This document shows positions 9,251-17,005 of a DNA stretch of 64,000 bases, piece after piece. The stretch is taken from the NCBI GenBank assembly GCA_001603075.1, contig LVBB01000109.1, positions 186,001-250,000 on the forward strand, in the 5' to 3' direction. A program made the translations under genes and the position numbers. The number at the start of each line of letters is the position of its first letter. The stretch's first letter is position 1. The DNA comes from Phycisphaerales bacterium Planc_01. GTDB taxonomy: Bacteria; Planctomycetota; Phycisphaerae; Sedimentisphaerales; Anaerobacaceae. Under the pieces are notes generated by a model that saw nothing but the letters and a program-made list of their open reading frames with translations, was not told the DNA's origin and did no database searches.

Positions 9251-10012
9251 TCAAGCGGCCGCCTCGATGATCTGCACGAAATCATCGGCTTTCAGACTGG
9301 CCCCACCGACCAGACAGCCGTCCACATCCTCCTGGCCCATCAGTTCCTCGGCGTTGTCGGCCTTGACCGACCCGCCGTAAAGAATCCGCATCTCCCCGGC
9401 CACGCTCACATCGTACATCCCGACCAACAGCTTGCGGATGAACGCGTGAACCTCCTGGGCCTGTTCGCGCGTCGCCGTTCGGCCCGTACCGATGGCCCAG
9501 ACCGGTTCGTATGCGATTGTCACAGCGGACACCTTCTCGGCGCTGAGTCCGGCCAGGCCGGCCCGGGTCTGTCGCTCGACCACCTGCTCGGTCCGCGAAG
9601 CGTCGCGTTCTTCCAGCAGTTCCCCGACGCACAGAATCGGCAGCAGGCCGCCGGACAGCGATGCCGTCAGCTTCTTGTTGATCAACTCGTCGCTCTCGCC
9701 CAGAACGTGCCGCCGCTCCGAGTGTCCACAGAGGACATAGGTGCAACCGACATCCTTGAGCATCGCGGCACTGATCTCCCCGGTGAACGCACCCTTGGCT
9801 TCGAAATAGACGTCCTGGGCGCCAAGCGCCACGCCCGACGAACTGATGGCCTGCCCGACCGACGACAGATATACGAACGGCGGGATCACGGCCACGTCCA
9901 CGCTGCTGCCGGCCAGCCCCGACGAACCGTCGACGACGGCCTTGGCCAGATCCACGCCCGAACGGCAGTCGGTGTTCATTTTCCAGTTCCCGGCTACAAA
10001 CGGCTTTCTCAT
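9251..10012 (-). CDS. tpiA: Triose-phosphate isomerase
   Basis: A 253-residue glycolytic isomerase interconverting dihydroxyacetone phosphate and glyceraldehyde 3-phosphate. The catalytic residues are visible: N and K in AGNWKMN near residues 8-14, H in LCGHSERR near 94-101, and E in AYEPVWAIGTG near 167-177. The phosphate-binding LYGGSVKADN is near 211-220. AGGAGAGCACA precedes the ATG. It belongs to the minus-strand run between pheA and secG. Confidence 0.95.
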   Translation of the reverse strand: MRKPFVAGNWKMNTDCRSGVDLAKAVVDGSSGLAGSSVDVAVIPPFVYLSSVGQAISSSGVALGAQDVYFEAKGAFTGEISAAMLKDVGCTYVLCGHSERRHVLGESDELINKKLTASLSGGLLPILCVGELLEERDASRTEQVVERQTRAGLAGLSAEKVSAVTIAYEPVWAIGTGRTATREQAQEVHAFIRKLLVGMYDVSVAGEMRILYGGSVKADNAEELMGQEDVDGCLVGGASLKADDFVQIIEAAA

Positions 10013-10040
10013 TGTGCTCTCCTGTCGTGGTCTCTCACTC

Positions 10041-11111
10041 TCACAGTAACTCGGTCGCCCGCGGGAAGCTGCCCAGGATCGACAGTTGCAGGCAGTGCTG
10101 CCGCGACTCTTCCAGGCCGACCTGAATCCTCTCCTCGGTGTGATGCCCGAGGAAATCGACGAAGAAGTAGTATTCCCACCCGCGCTTCTTGCTCGGCCGC
10201 GATTCGATATTGGTCAGGTTGATATTGTACTTCTTGAACACCTCCAGCACGTCGGCCAAGGCCCCGGCCTTGTGCGCAGTGCTGAAGAGGATCGCCGTCT
10301 TGTCCTCGCCGGTCGGCTTGGCATCCTCCCTGCTGACAACCAGAAACCGCGTGACATTGTTGGCGATGTCCTCGACGTTCTCGCAGATCATCTTGAGCCC
10401 GTACAGCTCGGCAGCGATCTTCGATCCGATGGCGGCGGCATGCGGCTCCTCGGCCGCCATCTGGGCCGCCCGAGCCGTCGAGGCGACGGGAATCGTCTTG
10501 GCCTCCTTGAACGTCGCCGTCAGCCAGTTGCGGCATTGCGCGAATACTTCGGGCTTCGAGTAGATCTTCTCCACCTCCTCCAGCGAGCAGTTCGCCAGCA
10601 GGTTGTGGTGGATCGACATCAACACCTCGGCACAGACCTTCACGTCCGTGTCGATCAGCGCGTCGAGCGTCTCGATAACGCCCCCGCCGGTCGAATTCTC
10701 GATCGGGACGATCCCGAGGTCACAGTGCTCTCTGCCGATCTCGTCGAAGACGCTGCGGATGTCGGCCAGCGGTTCGTACTCGACGCTCTGGCCGAACTTG
10801 AGCATGGCGGCGGTGTGACTGAAGCTACCCGCCGGGCCGAGATAGGCGATCCGAAGCGGCTTCTCCAGCACGAACGACCCGCTCATCAGTTCCCGCCAGA
10901 TCGCAATGAGGGTGCGGTCGGGCAGAGGCCCCTCGTTCGCCCGGCGGATCTTGGCCAGCACCTGCTTCTCGCGATCCGGCGCATAGATCGGCCCGTCGGT
11001 GCGGCTCTTGAGCTTGCCCACTTCCACAACCACACGCGCGCGCTCATTGAGCAGCTTGACCAACTCAAGGTCGATTTCGTCTATCCGATTTCGCAGGTCA
11101 TCCAACGACAT
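10041..11111 (-). CDS. pheA: Bifunctional chorismate mutase / prephenate dehydratase
   Basis: A 356-residue P-protein catalysing two consecutive steps of phenylalanine synthesis. Residues 1-85 are an AroQ-type chorismate mutase (LRNRIDEIDLELVKLLNERA). Residues ~88-265 are prephenate dehydratase starting at IAYLGPAGSFSHTAA. Residues ~275-350 form a regulatory ACT domain with the ESRP motif (NIESRPSKK) that mediates phenylalanine feedback in the family. It is the first gene of the long minus-strand run and diverges from the DNA-repair gene at 11410. The Shine-Dalgarno match is weak. Confidence 0.93.
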   Translation of the reverse strand: MSLDDLRNRIDEIDLELVKLLNERARVVVEVGKLKSRTDGPIYAPDREKQVLAKIRRANEGPLPDRTLIAIWRELMSGSFVLEKPLRIAYLGPAGSFSHTAAMLKFGQSVEYEPLADIRSVFDEIGREHCDLGIVPIENSTGGGVIETLDALIDTDVKVCAEVLMSIHHNLLANCSLEEVEKIYSKPEVFAQCRNWLTATFKEAKTIPVASTARAAQMAAEEPHAAAIGSKIAAELYGLKMICENVEDIANNVTRFLVVSREDAKPTGEDKTAILFSTAHKAGALADVLEVFKKYNINLTNIESRPSKKRGWEYYFFVDFLGHHTEERIQVGLEESRQHCLQLSILGSFPRATELL

Positions 11112-11409
11112 AAGCCCAACTCGATTTCGTCCGCGACGCGCACCACCGGCGAGAGACTGGTCGCTCCACGCCGAGGGTACTCATGAGCGAACCCCTGTTG
11201 CCGGCCCGGTCGTCCTTCGCAGGCCCGATTCGATTTCGTGAAAACTCTTTCTCTTATCAGGATTTTGCCCTTGCGTCAATGGATTTCGCCCGTAAGGTAA
11301 ATATTTGTGTGAGAAATGCCCCATCGCGAACCGACCCACAGGGAATTGAGCCACGTATGGGTCAGCGAGTCCTTCACGTTCAGACGCACTAAGGCAGGAG
11401 GCCGATCGC
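11112..11409. other. Divergent intergenic region, pheA / repair methyltransferase
   Basis: About 300 bases between two divergently transcribed genes, so promoters for both directions are expected here. The stretch 11240-11310 is more AT-rich than its surroundings, but I cannot assign a convincing -35/-10 pair. No small gene is supported. Confidence 0.3.
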
Positions 11410-11988
11410 ATGACGGCGAGCATGCTGAGATATACGATCTTTGACACCCGCTGGGGCTGCTTCGGCCTGGCCTGCACCGGTGAGCGGGTATGTCGAACCA
11501 TCCTTCCCATGCCGGACGCCGCAGCGGTCCGCACGGCCCTGTTGGCCGGCTGGGGATGTTCGTCGCGGGAGGCGGTCTTCGAAAAGGGGCTGGCCCGCGC
11601 TGTCCGGCAGCGTATCGTTGCCTATTTTGAGGGGGAAAACATCGATTTCAGTACTGCTCCGGCGGTAGACCTCGGCGGTCTGGGGCTGTTTACGCAGGCC
11701 CTTCTGACGGCCTGCCGACAGATTCCGATCGGCCAGACGCAGACCTACGCGGCTTTGGCTCGAAGCATCGGCCGCAGCCACGGGGCCCGGGCAGCCGGCA
11801 ATGCCCTCGCCGCCAACCCCATCCCCCTGATCGTGCCTTGCCACCGCGTTCTGCGAACCGACGGGGGCCTTGGAGGCTTCTCCGCCCCTGGCGGCACGGC
11901 AACCAAACAGAAAATGCTCCTGCACGAGCAATCCATGTGCCCATCGCAGGCACAGACCATATCAAGCGGATCCCTATGGATACACTGA
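11410..11988 (+). CDS. ogt: Methylated-DNA-[protein]-cysteine S-methyltransferase
   Basis: A 192-residue suicide DNA-repair protein that transfers alkyl groups from O6-alkylguanine to its own cysteine. The active-site motif PCHRV is near residues 142-146, and the preceding segment (GQTQTYAALARSIG, then ARAAGNALAANP) is the family's DNA-binding helix region. AGGAGG lies 8 bases before the ATG. The N-terminal domain is short and divergent, as in Ogt rather than Ada. The last 13 bases overlap the start of the lipoprotein gene, suggesting translational coupling to an apparently unrelated protein. Confidence 0.9.
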   Translation: MTASMLRYTIFDTRWGCFGLACTGERVCRTILPMPDAAAVRTALLAGWGCSSREAVFEKGLARAVRQRIVAYFEGENIDFSTAPAVDLGGLGLFTQALLTACRQIPIGQTQTYAALARSIGRSHGARAAGNALAANPIPLIVPCHRVLRTDGGLGGFSAPGGTATKQKMLLHEQSMCPSQAQTISSGSLWIH

Positions 11989-13373
11989 GCCGATCAGCCC
12001 GAAGAAACCGGGCCCTCTCGATTCCCTCGGACGCCAGACGGCCGGCCCTGTTGGCCGCCGCATTGCTGGTCTGGACGCTGGCGGGATGCCGAACGGTCAA
12101 CAGGCGTCTGACCGAGGGCGTCCTGGATGGAGGGCACGCCAGACAGTGGCACATCCGCTACGGAAGCCAGAGCTTCTACAGCCTCGGCGATGAGGGGCTG
12201 GCCAAGATCGAATTCGAAGGCCTCCTCGGCACCGACCGGGTTCGGGTGCGATACCAGCGGGGCATGCGGGGCCAGGCTCGATGCGTCGCCGACATCACGA
12301 CGGACCTGATCGAGAGGGTGGAGCGGCAGGTGGGTATGACCATTACCACATTGAGCAGTATCGACATGCTGCGGTTCGACGAACCACCTCAGAATTTCGA
12401 CGTTCAACTGACGGTTGAGCCGAACGAGTTTCCGCTTCCGCTGTTCGTCCGGGCCGGTGACGAGTCCTGCACATCCATTCTGGCCCAGAACTCCAGCTAT
12501 CCCTATGTTCTCGTGCATGAGCTGGTCGAGACCTCGCTGGCCGGCCGCGAGGGGGGGCGGGTTCTTCCTGACGTGGGATACGGCCGGTTTGGGCTTGGTG
12601 GGTCGGTCAACAACTACACCCGATGGTTCCGCGACGGGCTGGCCAACTATGCCGGCTACCTGGCCTGCGAGATCCTCTCCGACGAGCTGGACTGCCCCGA
12701 ATGCCCAATGCGCGTCGCATCCCCCCTGCACACCAGCCCGCTTTCGAGGCTGGCCACGGTCAGGACGCGACTGTTTTCCTGGTCTCAGTCATCGTCGGGC
12801 GAGCACGAACGCGACTATTACGACGCCGCCCTGGGCCTGTTCCTGCTGATCGAGGACCGATTCGGGCAGCAGGCGATTCGCGATATACTGGCCGAGGTCG
12901 CTACGCGAGAGACCGTAGACGGGCGGGACCTCCGCGCGATCACAAGCCAAGCCATCGGCACCGACGTCAGACAGCTCGTCGCGGATTTCGAATTCCCCGT
13001 CGCTGGGGTGGTGTTGACGCGCGTCACGCGGGCCTTGGCGGCCAACAAGGGGCTGGACGTGGCCGACGGGCTGCTGGTCGAGACCGTCGAGCCCAACAGT
13101 GCCGCCGACCGGGCGGGCCTGATGGCCGACGACGTGATCGTTGCGGCCGATTCGGCCCCGGTAGCCGACACGCTCGACTTCGAACTGGCGCTGCTGCGGG
13201 CCGGACGGCGACCCGCAATCCCCCTGGCGATCTGGCGCAAGGAAGCTGGAGCGATCCAAGTCGAGCTGCCGCTCGAACTACCGGATAGAGGTCGCAAGAC
13301 CCCTGGAAAACGCATTGACCCCTTGAAAAAGGGCAGGATAGATTTCTTCGGTGTCTTGCCTTTCATCCCGTGA
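11976..13373 (+). CDS. PDZ-domain lipoprotein with degenerate zincin-like motif
   Basis: A 465-residue exported protein. The N-terminus carries a hydrophobic segment ending in LAGC, a lipobox with Cys near residue 36. The middle resembles a gluzincin peptidase: LVHELVE with H181/E182, then WFRDGLANYAG with D220. The expected HExxH reads HELVE, so the second metal-binding histidine is replaced by Glu185, and the usual glutamate before GLA is Asp. The C-terminal ~90 residues are a PDZ domain (LLVETVEPNSAADRAGLMADDVI). It may be an inactive protease-like receptor or a variant enzyme. The start overlaps the repair methyltransferase gene by 13 bases. Family assignment is inference from motifs. Confidence 0.6.
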   Translation: MDTLSRSARRNRALSIPSDARRPALLAAALLVWTLAGCRTVNRRLTEGVLDGGHARQWHIRYGSQSFYSLGDEGLAKIEFEGLLGTDRVRVRYQRGMRGQARCVADITTDLIERVERQVGMTITTLSSIDMLRFDEPPQNFDVQLTVEPNEFPLPLFVRAGDESCTSILAQNSSYPYVLVHELVETSLAGREGGRVLPDVGYGRFGLGGSVNNYTRWFRDGLANYAGYLACEILSDELDCPECPMRVASPLHTSPLSRLATVRTRLFSWSQSSSGEHERDYYDAALGLFLLIEDRFGQQAIRDILAEVATRETVDGRDLRAITSQAIGTDVRQLVADFEFPVAGVVLTRVTRALAANKGLDVADGLLVETVEPNSAADRAGLMADDVIVAADSAPVADTLDFELALLRAGRRPAIPLAIWRKEAGAIQVELPLELPDRGRKTPGKRIDPLKKGRIDFFGVLPFIP

Positions 13374-13464
13374 CCGTAACAGACCCAAGCTTGTAGACCG
13401 CAGGCCGCAGGCTGGAGGATGCTCAGGGAACGGACTGGCGGGGACGGGCCTGGTGAAATGCAGA

Positions 13465-13605
13465 ATGGGGCCGATGATCATCGCGATCGAGGCGGGCAAG
13501 CACGCACTGCCGCTACTGCTGGCCTTCGGCATCGCCAGCGCCTTCGGCGTCAGTGTCGAAGACGTCTTCCAGTATGACGGTCAAGCGGACGTGCCGCCTG
13601 CTTAG
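13465..13605 (+). pseudogene. Remnant of a small XRE-family regulator
   Basis: About 45 codons encode IIAIEAGKHALPLLLAFGIA followed by FGVSVEDVFQYDG. This matches the C-terminal half of compact HTH_3 regulators of the YozG type, where IIAIExGKYxPSLxLAFKIA is followed by FGVSIEEVF. The N-terminal half with the first helices of the HTH is absent: upstream codons in this frame show no resemblance. Several positions usually conserved (S, K/R) are changed. I read it as a decayed regulator. It could instead be a very short translated peptide; no ribosome-binding site supports that. Confidence 0.5.
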
Positions 13606-13843
13606 TGAACCGCATCGCAGCGCGCGATCCTGTGAGGGTCAGGGCGATCCGCCTGTGGCCGACGTCGCCTCTACGCCATACAATGCGAAGTCTGGCGACG
13701 CCGTAGACTGACAGCACCCGACGAGAATTGCACTTGCGGGCGGTGATTCGGATGGGGTAAGGTTGTGTCGTCGCCGGGCCTGATTACCGCCAGCGGACCG
13801 GCACGGGTGCGAAGGGTTCACGCCAATTGACGAGGTGCAAACG
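13606..13843. other. Intergenic region after the regulator remnant
   Basis: About 240 bases with no coding sequence I can support. GAGGTG at 13832-13837 is the likely ribosome-binding site of the oxidoreductase gene that follows. Confidence 0.3.
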
Positions 13844-15172
13844 ATGGGGACATTGAATCGTCGCGCATTCTTGAGAAGCTCCTTTGGTACGGTCGGTGCA
13901 CTGGCTCTGTGGCCGTCGGCCCGCGCGCTGGGGGCCAACGACAAGATCGTAATGGGCGTGATGGGCCTGGGCGGCCGGGGCACCTACCTGGCCGAGAAGT
14001 TCGCCGAGCGGCCCGACGTCGAGGTCGCCTACCTGTGCGACCCAAACACGCGGCGCTTTGCGCGGGCGCGGGAGGCGGTCGAAGAGGCGCAGGACCGCAG
14101 CCCGAAGATGGTGCAGGACTTCCGCAGAATGCTCGACGACAAGAGCGTGGACGTGCTGATCAACGCGACGCCGGACCACTGGCACGCGATGGCCTCGATC
14201 CTCGCCTGCCAGGCGGGCAAGGACGTCTTCGTCGAGAAGCCGCTCGCCCACAACATCTGGGAGGGCCGCAAGATGGTCGAGGCCGCCCGCAAATACCAGC
14301 GTGTGATCCAGGTCGGCATGCAGTCGCGCAGCGCCCCGTACGCACACAAGGCCAGAGACTACATCCGCGCCGGTAAGCTGGGCGAGGTCTATCTGGTTCG
14401 CGTCTACAACATGATGCAGCACCCCAAGCAACGGGAAGCGCCCGATGGCCCAGTCCCGGACGGCTTCGACTACGAACTCTGGTGCGGACCGGCGCCAAAA
14501 CGGCCGTACAACCCCTCGCGCCAGTGGCTCAATCAATTCGACTACAGTTGCGGCCCCATCGCCGGAGACGCCGTCCACCAGTTCGACCTGGCTCGGTTCC
14601 TCGTCGGCGATCCGCTCTATCCAAGCGCCGTTTCGCAAACCGGCGCCATCCGCTCGCTTCGCGACGGTCGCGACATGCCCGACACGCAGATGGCGCTGTT
14701 CGAATACGATGGGCTGACGATGACGCTCGATGCGTCGCTGTGGACGCCGTACATGAAGAAGATCCCCGCGAGCATTCGCGATTCCGACCGGTTCCCCGAC
14801 TGGCCGTTCTGCAGCACGAAGGTCGAGGTCCTGGGCACGCAAGGGTTCATGGTCTTCGGCCGGCACGGCGGCGGCTGGCAGGCCTACGACGGCAACAGCG
14901 AGCTGGTCCACTCGGAATTCGGCCGCCAAGGCGACAAGGAGCACCAGGACAACTTCATCGACTGCATCCGCAGCCGGAAGAGGCCGACGTCCGACGTCGA
15001 GATCGGACACCTCTCCGTGCTGCCGTTCCACATCGCCAATATCTCGTACCGCGTCGGCAATCAGCGTCTGCAATTCGATCCGGCGACCGAGTCGTTCACG
15101 AACTGCGACGAGGCCAACCAGTATCTCAAGCGCCAGTACCGCCCCGGCTGGGCCATCCCGGAGAGCGTATGA
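13844..15172 (+). CDS. Tat-exported Gfo/Idh/MocA oxidoreductase (copy 1)
   Basis: A 442-residue NAD(P)-dependent sugar oxidoreductase of the Gfo/Idh/MocA superfamily, predicted to act outside the cytoplasm. The N-terminus has a twin-arginine signal (LNRRAFLRSS then a hydrophobic stretch). A Rossmann fold starts at VMGVMGLGGRGTYLAE, and the family EKP motif reads VEKPLAHN near residue 138. The C-terminal substrate domain has a GDAVHQFDLAR active-site segment with the conserved D and H. ATG at 13844 is preferred over GTG at 13835 because GAGGTG sits 6 bases before it. A SUMF1-fold gene follows on the same strand. Substrate unknown. Confidence 0.85.
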   Translation: MGTLNRRAFLRSSFGTVGALALWPSARALGANDKIVMGVMGLGGRGTYLAEKFAERPDVEVAYLCDPNTRRFARAREAVEEAQDRSPKMVQDFRRMLDDKSVDVLINATPDHWHAMASILACQAGKDVFVEKPLAHNIWEGRKMVEAARKYQRVIQVGMQSRSAPYAHKARDYIRAGKLGEVYLVRVYNMMQHPKQREAPDGPVPDGFDYELWCGPAPKRPYNPSRQWLNQFDYSCGPIAGDAVHQFDLARFLVGDPLYPSAVSQTGAIRSLRDGRDMPDTQMALFEYDGLTMTLDASLWTPYMKKIPASIRDSDRFPDWPFCSTKVEVLGTQGFMVFGRHGGGWQAYDGNSELVHSEFGRQGDKEHQDNFIDCIRSRKRPTSDVEIGHLSVLPFHIANISYRVGNQRLQFDPATESFTNCDEANQYLKRQYRPGWAIPESV

Positions 15173-15219
15173 CAAGAGTTGAACGTCCTGCTCCTGAGAA
15201 GATGGCTGGACCGCGACGT

Positions 15220-15319
15220 TGTCATTCCGAGCGCAGTCGAGGAATCTGGCGCTGAATGAGAGGTGCGCATCGTCTATGGCCAGACCCCTCGGCTGCACTT
15301 CGTTCCGCTCGGGGTGACA
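15220..15319. repeat. Imperfect inverted repeat (TGTCATTCCGAGCG type)
   Basis: A 100-base palindromic element lies between the oxidoreductase and SUMF1-fold genes. The left arm begins TGTCATTCCGAGCG and the right arm ends GCTCGGGGTGACA, its near reverse complement. Inner parts GAGGAATCT and AGACCCCTCG also pair approximately. It resembles a dispersed palindromic repeat type seen in many environmental genomes; it could fold as a long hairpin in RNA. I see one copy in this window. Confidence 0.65.
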
Positions 15320-15367
15320 AACGAGTTGTCGCGCAGGGTTCTTCCGAATCGATCAGAGGATACGCTG

Positions 15368-16516
15368 ATGGCAAGACAGAGGAGGCTTCGAAGTATCAGG
15401 GTGTGCGCCGCTATTTGGCTGGCGTTGTGCGCCGGCGTGGAAGCGCGGTGGCTGCCGACGCACGATGTGAAGGTGCGGGTCGAGCACACAGAGATGGGCG
15501 GCCCTCGGATCGCTGTCGAGTACGAGCTGAAGGACCCAAACATCTCGCCCGAATCGCCCGCCTACGTCTTCCTGCGCTACAGCAAGGACCTCGGGGACAA
15601 CTGGCAGTTGGTTCCGATGGATGCTCTGCAAGGCAACGGTTTCGACATCGTCGAACGACCCGGACGCAAAGAGGTGTTCTGGTGGGGCACGGACCAGACG
15701 GTGACGACCGATCCGGAGCAAATCGAGGTCCGCGTCCGCGCGATCGCGATGGCCCGCGCCCCGTCCGGGCGGTTCGTGATGAAGGCCCTGCCGGGCGGCG
15801 GACGGGACGAATCGAGAAAGACCGGTCCGGACACGAACCTGCCGCTCTACTACATGGCGAAATACGAAACGACGGTCGCGATGTACGCCGACTACCTCAA
15901 CGAGGTCGGTGGCGAAGGCGCGGGCTGGAACCAGCGAATGGCCCGAGCCGATCGCTGCGGCATCATCCAGGAGAGCAACCACACCTACAGCGTGGCCCCC
16001 GGCCGGGAGGATTATCCCGTCACATACGTCTCGTGGTACGATGCGATGGGGTTCCTGCGATGGTGCGGCCTGCGGTTGCCGACCGAGGCCGAGTGGGAGA
16101 AGGCCCTCCGCGGCGGACTCTATCTCGACGGCGACGAGGCCAAAGCCCGTCCGAACCCCAGGCCCGAGCGGCGCTATCCCTGGGGCGACGAGGCCCCGGA
16201 TGAGGGGGGCGTGTACCGCTGCAACTTCGACGGCGAGGACGACGGCTTCGAGCGTCTGGCGCCGGTGGGCAGCTTCGGCAAGTTCGCCAGTCCCTACGGC
16301 ATCTGCGACCTGGCCGGAAACGTCGCCGAATGGACACTCGACTGGTACTCGACCTCGTACCACGTCGGCCTCGACGGGTTCCGCACCGTCCGAGGCGGCT
16401 CATGGATGGCCGTGCCCGAAGGGTGCGACGCCGTCACAGGTGCGACGCAACTGCCGCTGCAGGAAAGCTCCATCATGGGCTTTCGCGGCGTCCAAAGCCC
16501 CGCCACCGCGCCATAG
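15368..16516 (+). CDS. Secreted protein with SUMF1/FGE-fold domain
   Basis: A 382-residue exported protein with signal peptide (residues 1-27). Residues ~28-150 form a beta-rich domain. Residues ~155-378 form a formylglycine-generating-enzyme-sulfatase (SUMF1) domain: YYMAKYETTVAMYADYLN, PVTYVSWYDAMGFLRWCG, LRLPTEAEWEKALRG, YPWGDEAP, GNVAEWTLDWY and VRGGSWMAVPEGCDA. The position that in true FGE carries the catalytic cysteine pair and CRxAxR has a single cysteine followed by DAVTG, so sulfatase activation is unlikely; it may be a binding or structural protein. AGAGGA precedes the ATG. It lies 195 bases after the oxidoreductase gene, with the palindromic repeat in between. Confidence 0.75.
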   Translation: MARQRRLRSIRVCAAIWLALCAGVEARWLPTHDVKVRVEHTEMGGPRIAVEYELKDPNISPESPAYVFLRYSKDLGDNWQLVPMDALQGNGFDIVERPGRKEVFWWGTDQTVTTDPEQIEVRVRAIAMARAPSGRFVMKALPGGGRDESRKTGPDTNLPLYYMAKYETTVAMYADYLNEVGGEGAGWNQRMARADRCGIIQESNHTYSVAPGREDYPVTYVSWYDAMGFLRWCGLRLPTEAEWEKALRGGLYLDGDEAKARPNPRPERRYPWGDEAPDEGGVYRCNFDGEDDGFERLAPVGSFGKFASPYGICDLAGNVAEWTLDWYSTSYHVGLDGFRTVRGGSWMAVPEGCDAVTGATQLPLQESSIMGFRGVQSPATAP

Positions 16517-16606
16517 AGGCGAACTCGCCGGGGGGTTGACGCATTGGATGGGAATTGGCCTGATTTGGCACAGAGCAAGACCGCTTAGCATCTCGCACAG
16601 GAGTAA

Positions 16607-16689
16607 TGGGCCGGGCTGGATTCGAACCAGCGTAGGCTCACGCCAACGGGTTTACAGCCCGTTCCCTTTAGCCACTCGGGCACCGACCC
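16607..16689 (-). tRNA. tRNA-Tyr (anticodon GTA)
   Basis: The minus strand folds as an 83-nt class II tRNA. A 7-bp acceptor stem pairs GGGTCGG with CCGGCCC (one T-G pair) and the discriminator base is A. The anticodon stem-loop ACGGG-CTGTAAA-CCCGT carries GTA. There is a long variable arm as expected for bacterial tRNA-Tyr, and the T-arm contains GGTTCGAATCC. CCA is not encoded. It lies between two plus-strand genes and is probably transcribed on its own. Confidence 0.95.
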
Positions 16690-17005
16690 AAACTCTATCA
16701 CAACAAGCCGCATCTGCTCTGTAGGATATGCCTAAATTCCGCCAAATGAACAACTTACGACTGTCGTTCCAGCCGAAATCCCCGTCGGCGGCAAAGGGCA
16801 ACCCAAGCGACTCGTGGTTACTTTACACACAATGGACCGTCACTGCAAGAAAAATCACGCCTCTTTGCCGCCAGAAACGCGTTTCCGGGCCAAGGAAGGG
16901 ACGCGCCCGGCGATTATCGGGACGTGGGTGCGTCGATCCCTGGTCTGTCCTCGCCGAAGCTGCAGCGGTATAATCCACATGACTTCAGTCCCAGGAGATG
17001 ACATC
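16690..17005. other. Intergenic region upstream of the WbsX-like glycosidase
   Basis: About 315 bases between the tRNA gene and the next coding start. The reading frame of the downstream gene stays open back to 16814, but codons there show no protein-like pattern. AGGAG at 16993-16997, 8-9 bases before GTG 17006, marks the real start. No other feature seen. Confidence 0.4.
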
